Below are positions 28,680 through 36,958 of a DNA stretch of 64,000 nt, one piece after another. Origin of the DNA: Candidatus Gastranaerophilales bacterium (GTDB taxonomy: Bacteria > Cyanobacteriota > Vampirovibrionia > Gastranaerophilales > Gastranaerophilaceae). Every line of letters begins with the position of its first letter. Positions within the stretch are counted from its first letter, which is position 1. The stretch covers positions 1-64,000 of the forward strand of contig CALUXU010000006.1 in NCBI GenBank assembly GCA_944324825.1. The letters run 5' to 3'. The notes beneath the pieces are model-generated. The model saw nothing but the letters and a program-made list of their open reading frames with translations. It was not told the DNA's origin and ran no database searches. The position numbers were made by a program, and so were the translations under genes.

Positions 28680-30416
28680 TTAAACAGCTGCAACATGCTG
28701 TTCAAAGATATCAACAAAATCAAATTTTGTAGTATCAAACACCCCTTTATCAGTGATTTTCAACTCCGGAATAACAGGAAGCGACAAAAATCCCATAGCC
28801 ATAAACGGATCATCAATTTTGCAGCCGATTTCTTTTGCCGCATTATTTAACTGCATGCTCTTTTCAATAACCGTATTGAAATCCGCATCAGAAATAAGCC
28901 CTGCAACAGGTAATGGCAGATGCGCAAGAACTTCACCGTTATTTACAACGATTTTACCGCCTTGGGACTTGATAAGCTCAACAGCCGCCGTATACATATC
29001 AGAATCATTTGTCCCTATAACAATCATATTATGAGAATCATGCGCAACAGTTGAAGCCATCGCACCGGATTTAAGGTTGAAGCCTTTTACAAAACCTTTA
29101 CCGATATTACCGCCGGCTCTGTGACGTTCTATAACACAGATTTTAAGAGTATCAGTATCAAGATTGCTCTCTGCAAAACCGTCAACAACATTAATTTTTG
29201 ATTTAACCGATTTTGTAATTAATTGATGAGGAATAACTTCAATCGCTTTTACCAAATCGGATTTTGCTTCTATTTTAAAATCTTCATATTTTATCCATTT
29301 AACATTGACAGAACCTCTGACCGCAGGAATTTCGTTCTGTGTTATATTTGCGGTCAGTTTACCGGCTTCCGCAACAAGTTTTCCTTTCTTAAACACCAAA
29401 TCAGGTTTAAAAGTTTTCAAATCAGACAGAACAATAAAATCAGCCTTATACCCCGGAGCAATAGCTCCAAGATTTTGAATTTTAAAGTATTCAGCAGTAT
29501 TCAAGCTTGCCATCTGAATAGCTTTAATAGGCGGAACTCCTGCTTCAACAGCCGTTCTGACCATGGAATTAATATGTTCCAACAAATCTTCCGGATGTCT
29601 GTCATCCGTTACAAATATACATTTTCTTGTATTTTTTTCTAATAAAACCGGCAGCAGCGCTTTTAAATCTTTTGCGGCAGAGCCTTCTCTTATCATTAAA
29701 TACATGCCTTTTCTGAGTTTTTCGATTGCTTCATCAGGTGTTGTACATTCGTGATCGGAGGTTACTCCTGCAGCTATGTATGCGCATAAATCTTTATCAG
29801 ACAAGCAAGGAGCATGACCGTCAATACGTTTATCTTTAGACATTGCAAGTTTTAATTTTGCCATGACATTCTTATCATGGTTCAATACTCCCGGGAAATT
29901 CATCATCTCAGCAATTCCAAGCACCCATGGTTTATCAATTAAAAGCGACAGATCATAACTGTTTAAATCAAAACCTGAAGTTTCAAAAGGAGTTGCGGGA
30001 ACACAAGACGGTAGCATCATATATACATCTATCGGAAGCCCTTGTATTGCTTCTCTCATAAAACTTATCCCCTGTAACCCCAGTACATTTGATATTTCAT
30101 GAGGATCAATTATAAGAGTTGTAGTGCCGGCCGGAACAACAGCCTTTGCAAATTCACAAGGGAGCAGCATAGAGCTTTCAATATGAACGTGCCCGTCAAT
30201 AAAGGACGGTGATAAATATGCTCCTTTAATATCAATCTCTTTATGACCGTGATAATCTTTTCCGATACCTGCTATCACACCGTCAGCAACAGCAACATCG
30301 GCTTGATGAATCTCTTCGGAGAGGACGTTAATAATATTAGCGTTTTTTATTACTAAATCTGCTTTTTCAATTCCTCTTGCAATATCAATTATCTTTTCTA
30401 CGTTTCTCTCGGCCAT
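28680..30416 (-). CDS. ade: adenine deaminase
   Basis: This amidohydrolase converts adenine to hypoxanthine in purine salvage. From ATG at 30416 the protein is 578 residues, the usual Ade length. Motifs include SFIDGHVHIESSML with metal-binding His residues, DPHEISNVLG, GHAPCLS, TSDHECTTPDEA and DDRHPEDLL. The C-terminal domain shows VAHDSHNMIVIGTN. AAGGGG precedes this ATG; a longer frame to 30476 adds an unrelated leader. It may share transcription with the sigma-gcvPB operon 40 bp downstream. Confidence 0.96.
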   Translation of the reverse strand: MAERNVEKIIDIARGIEKADLVIKNANIINVLSEEIHQADVAVADGVIAGIGKDYHGHKEIDIKGAYLSPSFIDGHVHIESSMLLPCEFAKAVVPAGTTTLIIDPHEISNVLGLQGISFMREAIQGLPIDVYMMLPSCVPATPFETSGFDLNSYDLSLLIDKPWVLGIAEMMNFPGVLNHDKNVMAKLKLAMSKDKRIDGHAPCLSDKDLCAYIAAGVTSDHECTTPDEAIEKLRKGMYLMIREGSAAKDLKALLPVLLEKNTRKCIFVTDDRHPEDLLEHINSMVRTAVEAGVPPIKAIQMASLNTAEYFKIQNLGAIAPGYKADFIVLSDLKTFKPDLVFKKGKLVAEAGKLTANITQNEIPAVRGSVNVKWIKYEDFKIEAKSDLVKAIEVIPHQLITKSVKSKINVVDGFAESNLDTDTLKICVIERHRAGGNIGKGFVKGFNLKSGAMASTVAHDSHNMIVIGTNDSDMYTAAVELIKSQGGKIVVNNGEVLAHLPLPVAGLISDADFNTVIEKSMQLNNAAKEIGCKIDDPFMAMGFLSLPVIPELKITDKGVFDTTKFDFVDIFEQHVAAV

Positions 30417-30581
30417 AATATTCCCCTTATACCTGTAAATTGACAGTATTTTACCACACAAAAGCCCTGACAACAACTTATTATGTTAATTAATGTAACA
30501 ATAGGTAAGGAAAACTAACAAAAAAAAATCTTGACATGTTATTAACTAAATGTTGGATTGTATAACAGAAAGGAAAAAATA

Positions 30582-30755
30582 ATGACAACATCAGTTTCAG
30601 CAGCTATGCCTCAACAAGCTTATCCGGCTTATGATTTTCAACCAAGCTACAATGCTGTTCAATTAAATTTAAAACAACCTACTTTAAACGTACCGCAATC
30701 ACAACCAATGCCGCAACCGCAGCAAGCAGACGGACAAAAAAGCTGGGTGGCATAA
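30582..30755 (+). CDS. small proline/glutamine-rich protein, paralogue of the next gene's N-terminus
   Basis: This 57-residue protein, starting MTTSVSAAMPQQAYPAY, contains FQPSYNAVQLNL and QPTLNVP. The next gene has PSYNAVQINL and TPTLNAP at the corresponding place, so the two are paralogues over about 35 residues. It is low-complexity beyond that, with no signal peptide or membrane span. The start is supported by AGAAAGGA before ATG at 30582; an upstream frame start at 30558 has no ribosome-binding site. Function is unknown. Confidence 0.65.
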   Translation: MTTSVSAAMPQQAYPAYDFQPSYNAVQLNLKQPTLNVPQSQPMPQPQQADGQKSWVA

Positions 30756-30862
30756 TTACAAAATATTAATTTTTGTAAAAAGGAATTTGGACAAATAGCA
30801 ATTTTAAAACTTCAGCAGTCTTAATATATATGTAGACGTAGAAGATTAGGAAAGGAAATACT

Positions 30863-31945
30863 ATGATACAAGCCCCACAAAATTATGGGATGCAACAACC
30901 AGCAGTGCAACAACCGGCACGCAAACCTTCGTTTGCTCCTAGCTACAATGCAGTGCAAATCAATTTAGATACTCCTACATTGAATGCACCGCCAGCAATG
31001 CCTTATTATCCGCCGGTAAATATGGAACCATATAAACCACAAGCACCTGTTGCTCCTCAACAAGAAACTACAACTCCGGCTCCGACAGCTCCGGCGCAAG
31101 GACCACAACAACCGGCACAAGTACCGCCGCCTGTATTGAATGACCAGACAGCACCGGCACAAGGTCCTCAACAACCGGCACAAGTAGAAGTTAAACCGGC
31201 AGATAATAAAGGACCGGAAGCTTTAGCGGATGAAGCATTTAAAGGTTTAAGCAGTCCTGACTATGATGTTCAAGCATTAGCAATGGAAGATATCGCTAAA
31301 AAAGGTTTGAATAATCAAGCAGATGTAATTCCTTATGTTCAAGAAAATATCTTTGATAAGTTAATTGATATTATGAACGTAGATTCAACAAATTTACCGG
31401 GACCAACAGAAAAACAACAAGAAATCCGCGGTAAAATAGCAGAAAACGATAAAGCTATTGAAGAGGCTACAAAAGCAGGTCAAGATCCAAAATCGGTTAA
31501 ACTGCCTCATCAATTAACACCTGCAGAAGAGGAAGAAGGTATGAAGCTTTCTCCAATGGAACAGGTAGAACGTAACAAAGAATATGCAATGTTCACAACA
31601 GCAATCTTGCAAAAAACATACGCAGATGAAGTAGAAAAACAATCAGGAACAGTTGTTCCGGTAACAGAATTACCTGGTGCCAAAGCAATTATAACAACAT
31701 TAAAGACAACTGATAACGCTGATTTGGCAGTATCTGCAATTGATGCATTGAGATATGTTCAAAGACCTGAATACAAAGAAGACTTAACAAAAGTCTACTC
31801 AATCGCTCAAAATGATGCAAGACCAGAAGTTGCAGATGCAGCAACACAAGCTTTAGCAAGCTTGAATGAACCTGCACAACCTCAACCTCAAGAGCAAGCA
31901 CAAGCTCAACCACAAGCTGCTCCTCAAGCAAACCAAGCAGCATAA
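30863..31945 (+). CDS. Pro/Gln-rich protein with HEAT-like helical region
   Basis: The 360-residue protein has a disordered Pro/Gln/Ala-rich N-terminus (1-115) including PSYNAVQINLDTPTLN, shared with the preceding gene, and a duplicated TAPAQGPQQPAQV block. Residues about 120-330 form helical pairs that look like HEAT/armadillo repeats (SPDYDVQALAMEDIAKKG, NADLAVSAIDALRYVQRPEY, RPEVADAATQALASL). The tail is Gln/Ala/Pro-rich. AGGAAAGGA precedes ATG, and a bidirectional terminator follows. Repeats of this type usually bind proteins; the partner is unknown. Confidence 0.75.
   Translation: MIQAPQNYGMQQPAVQQPARKPSFAPSYNAVQINLDTPTLNAPPAMPYYPPVNMEPYKPQAPVAPQQETTTPAPTAPAQGPQQPAQVPPPVLNDQTAPAQGPQQPAQVEVKPADNKGPEALADEAFKGLSSPDYDVQALAMEDIAKKGLNNQADVIPYVQENIFDKLIDIMNVDSTNLPGPTEKQQEIRGKIAENDKAIEEATKAGQDPKSVKLPHQLTPAEEEEGMKLSPMEQVERNKEYAMFTTAILQKTYADEVEKQSGTVVPVTELPGAKAIITTLKTTDNADLAVSAIDALRYVQRPEYKEDLTKVYSIAQNDARPEVADAATQALASLNEPAQPQPQEQAQAQPQAAPQANQAA
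31085..31186 (+). repeat. in-frame duplication of a 39-bp coding block, 63-bp period
   Basis: Bases 31085-31123 and 31148-31186 both encode TAPAQGPQQPAQV, with differences only at synonymous positions. This is an internal tandem duplication within the low-complexity N-terminus of the 30863-31945 protein. Confidence 0.8.
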
Positions 31946-31977
31946 TTAATTCATAGTAGAAAATTTCCTTTCTAATA

Positions 31978-32010
31978 AAAAGACCTTGAATATTTTTCAA
32001 GGTCTTTTAC
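31978..32010. terminator. bidirectional terminator between convergent genes
   Basis: AAAGACCTTGAA pairs with TTCAAGGTCTTT around a short T-rich loop. A T-rich run follows on the plus strand, and TTTTTATTAG-like sequence follows on the minus strand. It overlaps the stop of the PLD-like gene. Confidence 0.8.
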
Positions 32011-33710
32011 TTATTTTTTATACATCCTTCATCATTCTTATCAATTTTACCGTCAAAATCATTATCAACACCATCCGAGCAAGAACCTATCGAATAAATA
32101 CTTTCAGCGGCGACATCATGATTCAGCCAGAAATTATATATACGCCCCCAGAGGTAAACAAAAAATTCTCGATAGAATTTAGCCGCCGCAGGATTCTTTA
32201 AAATAATTACATTCTCATCGTTTTTGAAGTTACCCGAATAGGAAAAATTCATTGACCCGATAACTACATATGTATCATCAATTATTATTGATTTTGAATG
32301 AAGTTTCCCCGCATAATTTTCTGTTTTAACAAGAATACCGTTATTTCTCAGAATTTTATGCTTTGAAGCCTTTCCTTTAGCATTTACTGCATCAACAATC
32401 ACTTTAACATCCACTCCTCTATGTTTTGCAGCGATTAAAGCGTTTGTCATATCACGTTCGGTAATAAGAAATGCAGGGATATAAATATATTTTTTTGCGG
32501 AATGAATTAAAGGAATTATGGCTTTATGAATAGTATCATCCGCAGGGGAAAAATAAACGGAGAGAACACTGTCACCCAGTATTATATTGTGTTTTGAAGA
32601 GATTATACTTTTTGCGTCATGAAAAGACGAATTAATCATCTGATTGAACTCCTGTTCATATATCTTTGCAACTGCAGGAGATTTAATAACGATTACGGCA
32701 TTAGAATTAAATCCGGACATATCAGTAGGGCTCAAATTAGCAGAACCGGTCATAACAACTTTTGAATCAAAAATATAAAATTTATCGTGCATTATTGCAT
32801 TGTTTTTGTCAGTGTTTGACACAGGTATCAACTTCGTCAAAATATCTGTACCCAAATAAATATTTCCGCCGTTTAAATCCGTATCATATACAAGCCGAAC
32901 CTTTACGCCTCGTTTTATTGCATTAGAAAGTGCTTTTTCTATTTCCGGGACTCTGTCATAACCATACACGGCAATGTCAATCGTTTTATGCGAATTATTA
33001 ATTAAAGACAAAAGCTCCTTCGAAATTTGTGATACACATTTATCGGAAGGTTTTAAATTAGTTGTATAATCTGCCAGAAGAATTTTTATATACTTTGATG
33101 AAAAAACGAGGGGCGGCACTTTTATTACCTGCTGCCTCGACTCTTTAAACTGGTTTTTAGATGATAATTGTTTAAAACAATACCTGCAAGGGAAAGCATC
33201 TTTTTTCAGTTCCGATTTAGGAATAATTGAATAATTAGAAGCCAAGTTCCCGTATTTACAGCTAAGGCGATGATATTTATGAGATTTAACATTATAAATA
33301 ACAAAATTCGTTTTTCTTGCAATATCAAGCTGCTTTCTGAATTTCTCCGGATTGACTGGCAGATTATTATTTATAACAAATCCTGAATTCTTAATAGCTT
33401 TGATATACTCATCAACTACAATATTCTTGCCTAAAAGATATTCTTCCGCATATTTATCGGCAAGATACCCCACAGCCAATACATCATCATAAGAAAGCTT
33501 CATATTTTGGGCAACCGCCTTACAAATAGATTTATTCTTGAAAGACAAAACATCTATCCCCAGATTAACATTCTTATCATCGGATAATACAAAATTCGCG
33601 GGAGATTCAATCCTTACAACAGCAACAAAGCTCTCTTTATGATGGTTATAGAATAAAAATCCAAGCCCTAAAATAAGAATAAAAACTATTGAACAAACTT
33701 TTTTTATCAT
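32007..33710 (-). CDS. secreted or membrane-anchored phospholipase D-like protein with added metal modules
   Basis: The 567-residue protein begins with a hydrophobic anchor (MIKKVCSIVFILILGLGFLF). A small Cys/His module at about 140-180 (KYHRLSC ... PCRYCF) resembles zinc knuckles attached to secreted nucleases. Two PLD catalytic motifs follow: HDKFYIFD with GSANLS (about 320-340) and HSKSIIID with GSMNFS (about 480-500), both complete HxK(x4)D. The C-terminus has an Asp-rich calcium-type loop, DGVDNDFDGKIDKNDEGC. The layout suggests an extracytoplasmic phosphodiesterase or nuclease. It overlaps birA by 4 bp. Confidence 0.85.
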   Translation of the reverse strand: MIKKVCSIVFILILGLGFLFYNHHKESFVAVVRIESPANFVLSDDKNVNLGIDVLSFKNKSICKAVAQNMKLSYDDVLAVGYLADKYAEEYLLGKNIVVDEYIKAIKNSGFVINNNLPVNPEKFRKQLDIARKTNFVIYNVKSHKYHRLSCKYGNLASNYSIIPKSELKKDAFPCRYCFKQLSSKNQFKESRQQVIKVPPLVFSSKYIKILLADYTTNLKPSDKCVSQISKELLSLINNSHKTIDIAVYGYDRVPEIEKALSNAIKRGVKVRLVYDTDLNGGNIYLGTDILTKLIPVSNTDKNNAIMHDKFYIFDSKVVMTGSANLSPTDMSGFNSNAVIVIKSPAVAKIYEQEFNQMINSSFHDAKSIISSKHNIILGDSVLSVYFSPADDTIHKAIIPLIHSAKKYIYIPAFLITERDMTNALIAAKHRGVDVKVIVDAVNAKGKASKHKILRNNGILVKTENYAGKLHSKSIIIDDTYVVIGSMNFSYSGNFKNDENVIILKNPAAAKFYREFFVYLWGRIYNFWLNHDVAAESIYSIGSCSDGVDNDFDGKIDKNDEGCIKNK

Positions 33711-34432
33711 GATTTAAGTACTTCACCGGTATAATACTTATGCACTATCCCTTCACTATTCAAAATCAATTCTCCATCGTCAGAAATACCTTCCGCAACC
33801 CCTGCAATAACCAAACCTTCATCATTCAAAACAATTCGTTTTCCAATAAAATTAGTATGCTCTAAATACTCATCGCGTATTAATTCAAAACCAATCGTTA
33901 AAAAATCATCATAATGTTTAAAAAACTCATCGGTAAGTTCTTTTAAGAAATCATCACGATTAATGCTGCGCCCTAAAAGTAAATTTAAAGAAGTTGCCGG
34001 TTTCAAAACAGTTAAAAGTTCTTTTTCTGTTGAGTTAATATTAATCCCAACCCCAAGTGCAACTCCTGAACACTTACCGCCTTGAAATTTTGTTTCTGCA
34101 AGAATCCCAGCAATTTTTTTACCATCAATAAGAATATCATTCGGCCATTTTATTTCTGGTTTAATATTATATTTTTCAAGCAAACGACACAATACAACAC
34201 ACATATACTGTGTCAGATTATTAATTTTTTGATAAAAAATCCCCTGCGGTTTAAGACAAATTGTCATATAAATATTTTCTGTACCGGTATAAAACCAGGT
34301 ATGCTCCATTCTTCCACGGCCATGAGTCTGACGGGAGGTATAAACAACTGTTCTATCTTCTAATTCACCAAGTCTTTTTTTTACATAAGTATTAGTTGAA
34401 TCAACTTCTTCCAAATAAATTAAATTTTCCAT
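33707..34432 (-). CDS. birA: biotin--[acetyl-CoA-carboxylase] ligase
   Basis: The protein is about 241 residues and contains the catalytic and C-terminal domains only. GRGRMEHTW is the biotinyl-AMP loop, WPNDILIDGKKIAGILAE the biotin-binding site, and GVGININ follows. The DNA-binding helix-turn-helix of E. coli BirA is absent, so it does not act as a biotin repressor. ATG at 34432 gives MENLIYLEEVDSTN; an ATG two codons upstream is possible because the ribosome-binding site is weak. It lies between priA and the PLD-like gene in one operon. Confidence 0.94.
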   Translation of the reverse strand: MENLIYLEEVDSTNTYVKKRLGELEDRTVVYTSRQTHGRGRMEHTWFYTGTENIYMTICLKPQGIFYQKINNLTQYMCVVLCRLLEKYNIKPEIKWPNDILIDGKKIAGILAETKFQGGKCSGVALGVGININSTEKELLTVLKPATSLNLLLGRSINRDDFLKELTDEFFKHYDDFLTIGFELIRDEYLEHTNFIGKRIVLNDEGLVIAGVAEGISDDGELILNSEGIVHKYYTGEVLKS

Positions 34433-34447
34433 AAACATTATTATACA

Positions 34448-36646
34448 TCAAAGAATATCTATCGGGTCAACATCAATTGCCAATCGTATATCTTTAGGCA
34501 TAGTAATTTTATCAAAAAATTTGGATACAAATGAATGACCTTTTTCATGCAATTTATTTTTAATAATAATCTGAAATCTGAAAAATCCGTTCAAGCGCTC
34601 AATAACGCAAGCGGAGGGACCTAAAATTGAGAGATACTCTGAAAATCCGAATTTATCAGTCATAGTATTCAAGCGCATAGCTATTTCCATCGCAGATTTT
34701 TCTGCCCTAAAGTTATTTTCAGAGCTTATAATAACCCTTATAATCTGACTAAACGGCGGATAGTCAAATTCTTCTCTGGCAGCAATTTCTGTATTATAAA
34801 ATTTTTCGTAATTTTGTTCTTTAGCACTCTCCAGAGCATAAAAATCAGGATTATATGTCTGGAATATTACATCTCCGGTATAAGCGCCTCTGCCGGCTCG
34901 CCCCGCTACCTGAGTCAATAATTGGAAGCCTCTTTCCGCTGCACGAAAATCCGGAAGATTAAAACTTGCATCGGCACTAATAACACCGACAAGAGTCACA
35001 TTAGGATTATCAAGTCCTTTTGCTATCATCTGGGTTCCGACAAGAATATCAATTTCCCCCTTTTGAAAGCGATTCAAAACCTCTATATGCGCATTTTTAC
35101 GGGTTAGAATATCGCTGTCGATTCTTTCAATTCTTGCATCAGGATAAAGCTCTTTTATAAGCATCTCTATCTTTTGTGTTCCCATACCTGAATTTCTGAG
35201 AGCATCAGAGCCGCAATTCGGACATTCATCCGGAAAAGATGATTCCTGACCGCAATAGTGACATTTAAGTTTTTTATCTGCTGCATGCCATATCATCGGA
35301 ATCGCACAGTTAGGGCATTCTATAACCTGACCGCAAGCCTGGCACTGGGTATATGTTGAAAACCCTCTGCGGTTGATTAGAAGAATAATTTGTTTTTTAT
35401 TATTAAGTGTTTCTGTAATTTCTGACTGTAAAGGCTTTGAAATAACGGATTTATAGGCTGCTTTGCCGTATTCCTGCATATTTATAACTTTAATTTTGGC
35501 CATTGGAGCATTATTATAACGCTTTAACATTTCAAACAGGTTATTGTTGTTTGAGGCATAATAATAACTGGAAATATCCGGAGTTGCAGAACCTAATATA
35601 AGAGGAGCTTTATAATATTGTGAAAGTTTTTTAGCAATAGTTCTTGCATCATACCTTGGTGCAGGATTTGTTTGTTTATACGCTGATTCATGTTCTTCGT
35701 CAACAATAATAAGTCCGATATCCTGTAAAGGTGCAAAAACCGCTGAACGAGCCCCTGCAAGTACCTTTATTTCATTATTATATAGTCTTTTCCAAACATC
35801 ATATTTTTCTCCGTCAGAAATACTGCTGTGCCAAATTGCAACATCTTCAACCCCGAATTTTCTTGCAAGACGTTTCGTAAGCTGTGATGCAAGAGCAATC
35901 TCAGGCGCAAGAAAAAGAACATTTTTCCCTTGTTTTATAACATCATCAATGAGTTTAAAGTAAACCTCTGTTTTTCCTGATGCAGTAACCCCGTGCAAAA
36001 GTATAGGATTAGGAGAATTAATTTTGTCCTTTATCTGATGATATACTTCGTCTTGTTCTTTAGAAAGCGTTGCTAAAGGCTCTTGTTTAATATCAGAAAA
36101 TACGGATAACGGATTTCTGTAAATTTCATCAGTATGAAATCTAACGCAGCCCATAGATTCTAATTTTTTCATTGTTGCTCTTGTCGTCTTTGCAACGCGT
36201 TCAAAATCAATTAGAGGAAATTTTCCTGTCTGTTTTAATTTTTCAAGAATCTCAAGCTGTCTTTTTGTTGCACCATCTGATTTAACATATTCAACTGAAT
36301 ATTCCGTTTTGGAATTTTTATCTATAAGCTTCATCGGAATTGCCATATTCAATACTGTTACAAAATCGCAGCAGTAATAGTTGGCAACCCATTCCAAAAG
36401 TTTGAGGTACTTTAGTGAAAATAAAGGTGTTTCATCCAGTATTTTATTAATTTTTTTAGCTTTTATAGACTCATCCAAATAATCAGAAAACCCGACAACA
36501 AAAGCATTAACTAATCCTTGCCTGCCGAACGGTACCAGTACGGCTTGACCAATCTTAATTTTTTCTTTCATGTCATCGGGTATTAAATAACTGAATGTTT
36601 TAACACCTAATCCTTTTATATTTACAAGGACAAGAGCGTAGTTCAT
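34448..36646 (-). CDS. priA: primosomal helicase PriA
   Basis: PriA restarts collapsed replication forks. The 732-residue protein shows the N-terminal 3'-end-binding domain, Walker A GVTASGKTEVY near 220 and the DEEH box. A zinc-binding insertion lies near 435-480 (CQACGQVIECPNC ... CHYCGQ ... CPNCGS), and QVAGRAGRG is helicase motif VI. Length is normal. It follows the PC4-like gene by one base and precedes birA. The local Ssb lacks the acidic tail by which PriA is usually recruited. Confidence 0.96.
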   Translation of the reverse strand: MNYALVLVNIKGLGVKTFSYLIPDDMKEKIKIGQAVLVPFGRQGLVNAFVVGFSDYLDESIKAKKINKILDETPLFSLKYLKLLEWVANYYCCDFVTVLNMAIPMKLIDKNSKTEYSVEYVKSDGATKRQLEILEKLKQTGKFPLIDFERVAKTTRATMKKLESMGCVRFHTDEIYRNPLSVFSDIKQEPLATLSKEQDEVYHQIKDKINSPNPILLHGVTASGKTEVYFKLIDDVIKQGKNVLFLAPEIALASQLTKRLARKFGVEDVAIWHSSISDGEKYDVWKRLYNNEIKVLAGARSAVFAPLQDIGLIIVDEEHESAYKQTNPAPRYDARTIAKKLSQYYKAPLILGSATPDISSYYYASNNNNLFEMLKRYNNAPMAKIKVINMQEYGKAAYKSVISKPLQSEITETLNNKKQIILLINRRGFSTYTQCQACGQVIECPNCAIPMIWHAADKKLKCHYCGQESSFPDECPNCGSDALRNSGMGTQKIEMLIKELYPDARIERIDSDILTRKNAHIEVLNRFQKGEIDILVGTQMIAKGLDNPNVTLVGVISADASFNLPDFRAAERGFQLLTQVAGRAGRGAYTGDVIFQTYNPDFYALESAKEQNYEKFYNTEIAAREEFDYPPFSQIIRVIISSENNFRAEKSAMEIAMRLNTMTDKFGFSEYLSILGPSACVIERLNGFFRFQIIIKNKLHEKGHSFVSKFFDKITMPKDIRLAIDVDPIDIL

Positions 36647-36647
36647 A

Positions 36648-36884
36648 CTATTCTTCCGACATAAATTCTTTCATTGCTTCATCAACAGCATCTCTCAGAA
36701 TATCGATTTGATCAGGAGTAAAAGTAACCCCTTTCTTTGTAGGAATCCAAGTTTGTCCGCCGTCAGTTGTAAAAAATATTCTCATGTTAAGATAACTTTT
36801 GCCGTTGTATTCACTTATTGAAATTTTTAAATGCTCGGTATCGCTTCTCTCAATAACCGCAAGTTCTTTTTCTTCTTTAGCCAT
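36648..36884 (-). CDS. PC4/YdbC-like nucleic-acid-binding protein
   Basis: This 78-residue protein has the PC4 (transcriptional coactivator p15) pattern: KISISEYNGKSYLNMRIFFT, KKGVTFTPDQIDILRDAVDEAMKE. Bacterial PC4-like proteins form dimers that bind single-stranded DNA; YdbC is an example. ATG at 36884 has AAAGGG 8 nt upstream. A perfect 8-bp dyad (36905-36926) lies just before the ribosome-binding site. It leads the priA-birA-PLD operon, which fits a role with replication restart or single-stranded DNA. Confidence 0.8.
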   Translation of the reverse strand: MAKEEKELAVIERSDTEHLKISISEYNGKSYLNMRIFFTTDGGQTWIPTKKGVTFTPDQIDILRDAVDEAMKEFMSEE

Positions 36885-36904
36885 AATCAAGACCCTTTCT
36901 TACA

Positions 36905-36926
36905 ATGTACAAATTAAATTGTACAT
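36905..36926. promoter_or_regulatory. perfect dyad ATGTACAA-N6-TTGTACAT upstream of the PC4-like gene
   Basis: An 8-bp perfect inverted repeat with a 6-bp centre lies 20 bp upstream of the PC4-like start and 33 bp after the SQAR stop. It has no T-tract, so a protein-binding operator is at least as likely as a terminator. The half-site contains GTAC, as cyanobacterial LexA sites do, but the spacing (10 bp) differs from theirs (4 bp). Confidence 0.45.
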
Positions 36927-36958
36927 GAAAAAAGATTAATATAAAACAAGGAGAAAAA

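Noticed and set aside
28029-28680. Possible glycine riboswitch upstream of gcvPB
   Set aside because: gcvPB is preceded directly by the overlapping sigma-factor gene, and the 40-bp gap before that gene cannot hold an aptamer.
30531-30566. TTGACA and TATAAC upstream of the 30582 gene
   Set aside because: The two hexamers are 24 nt apart, too far for one sigma-70 promoter; no -10 lies at 16-18 nt.
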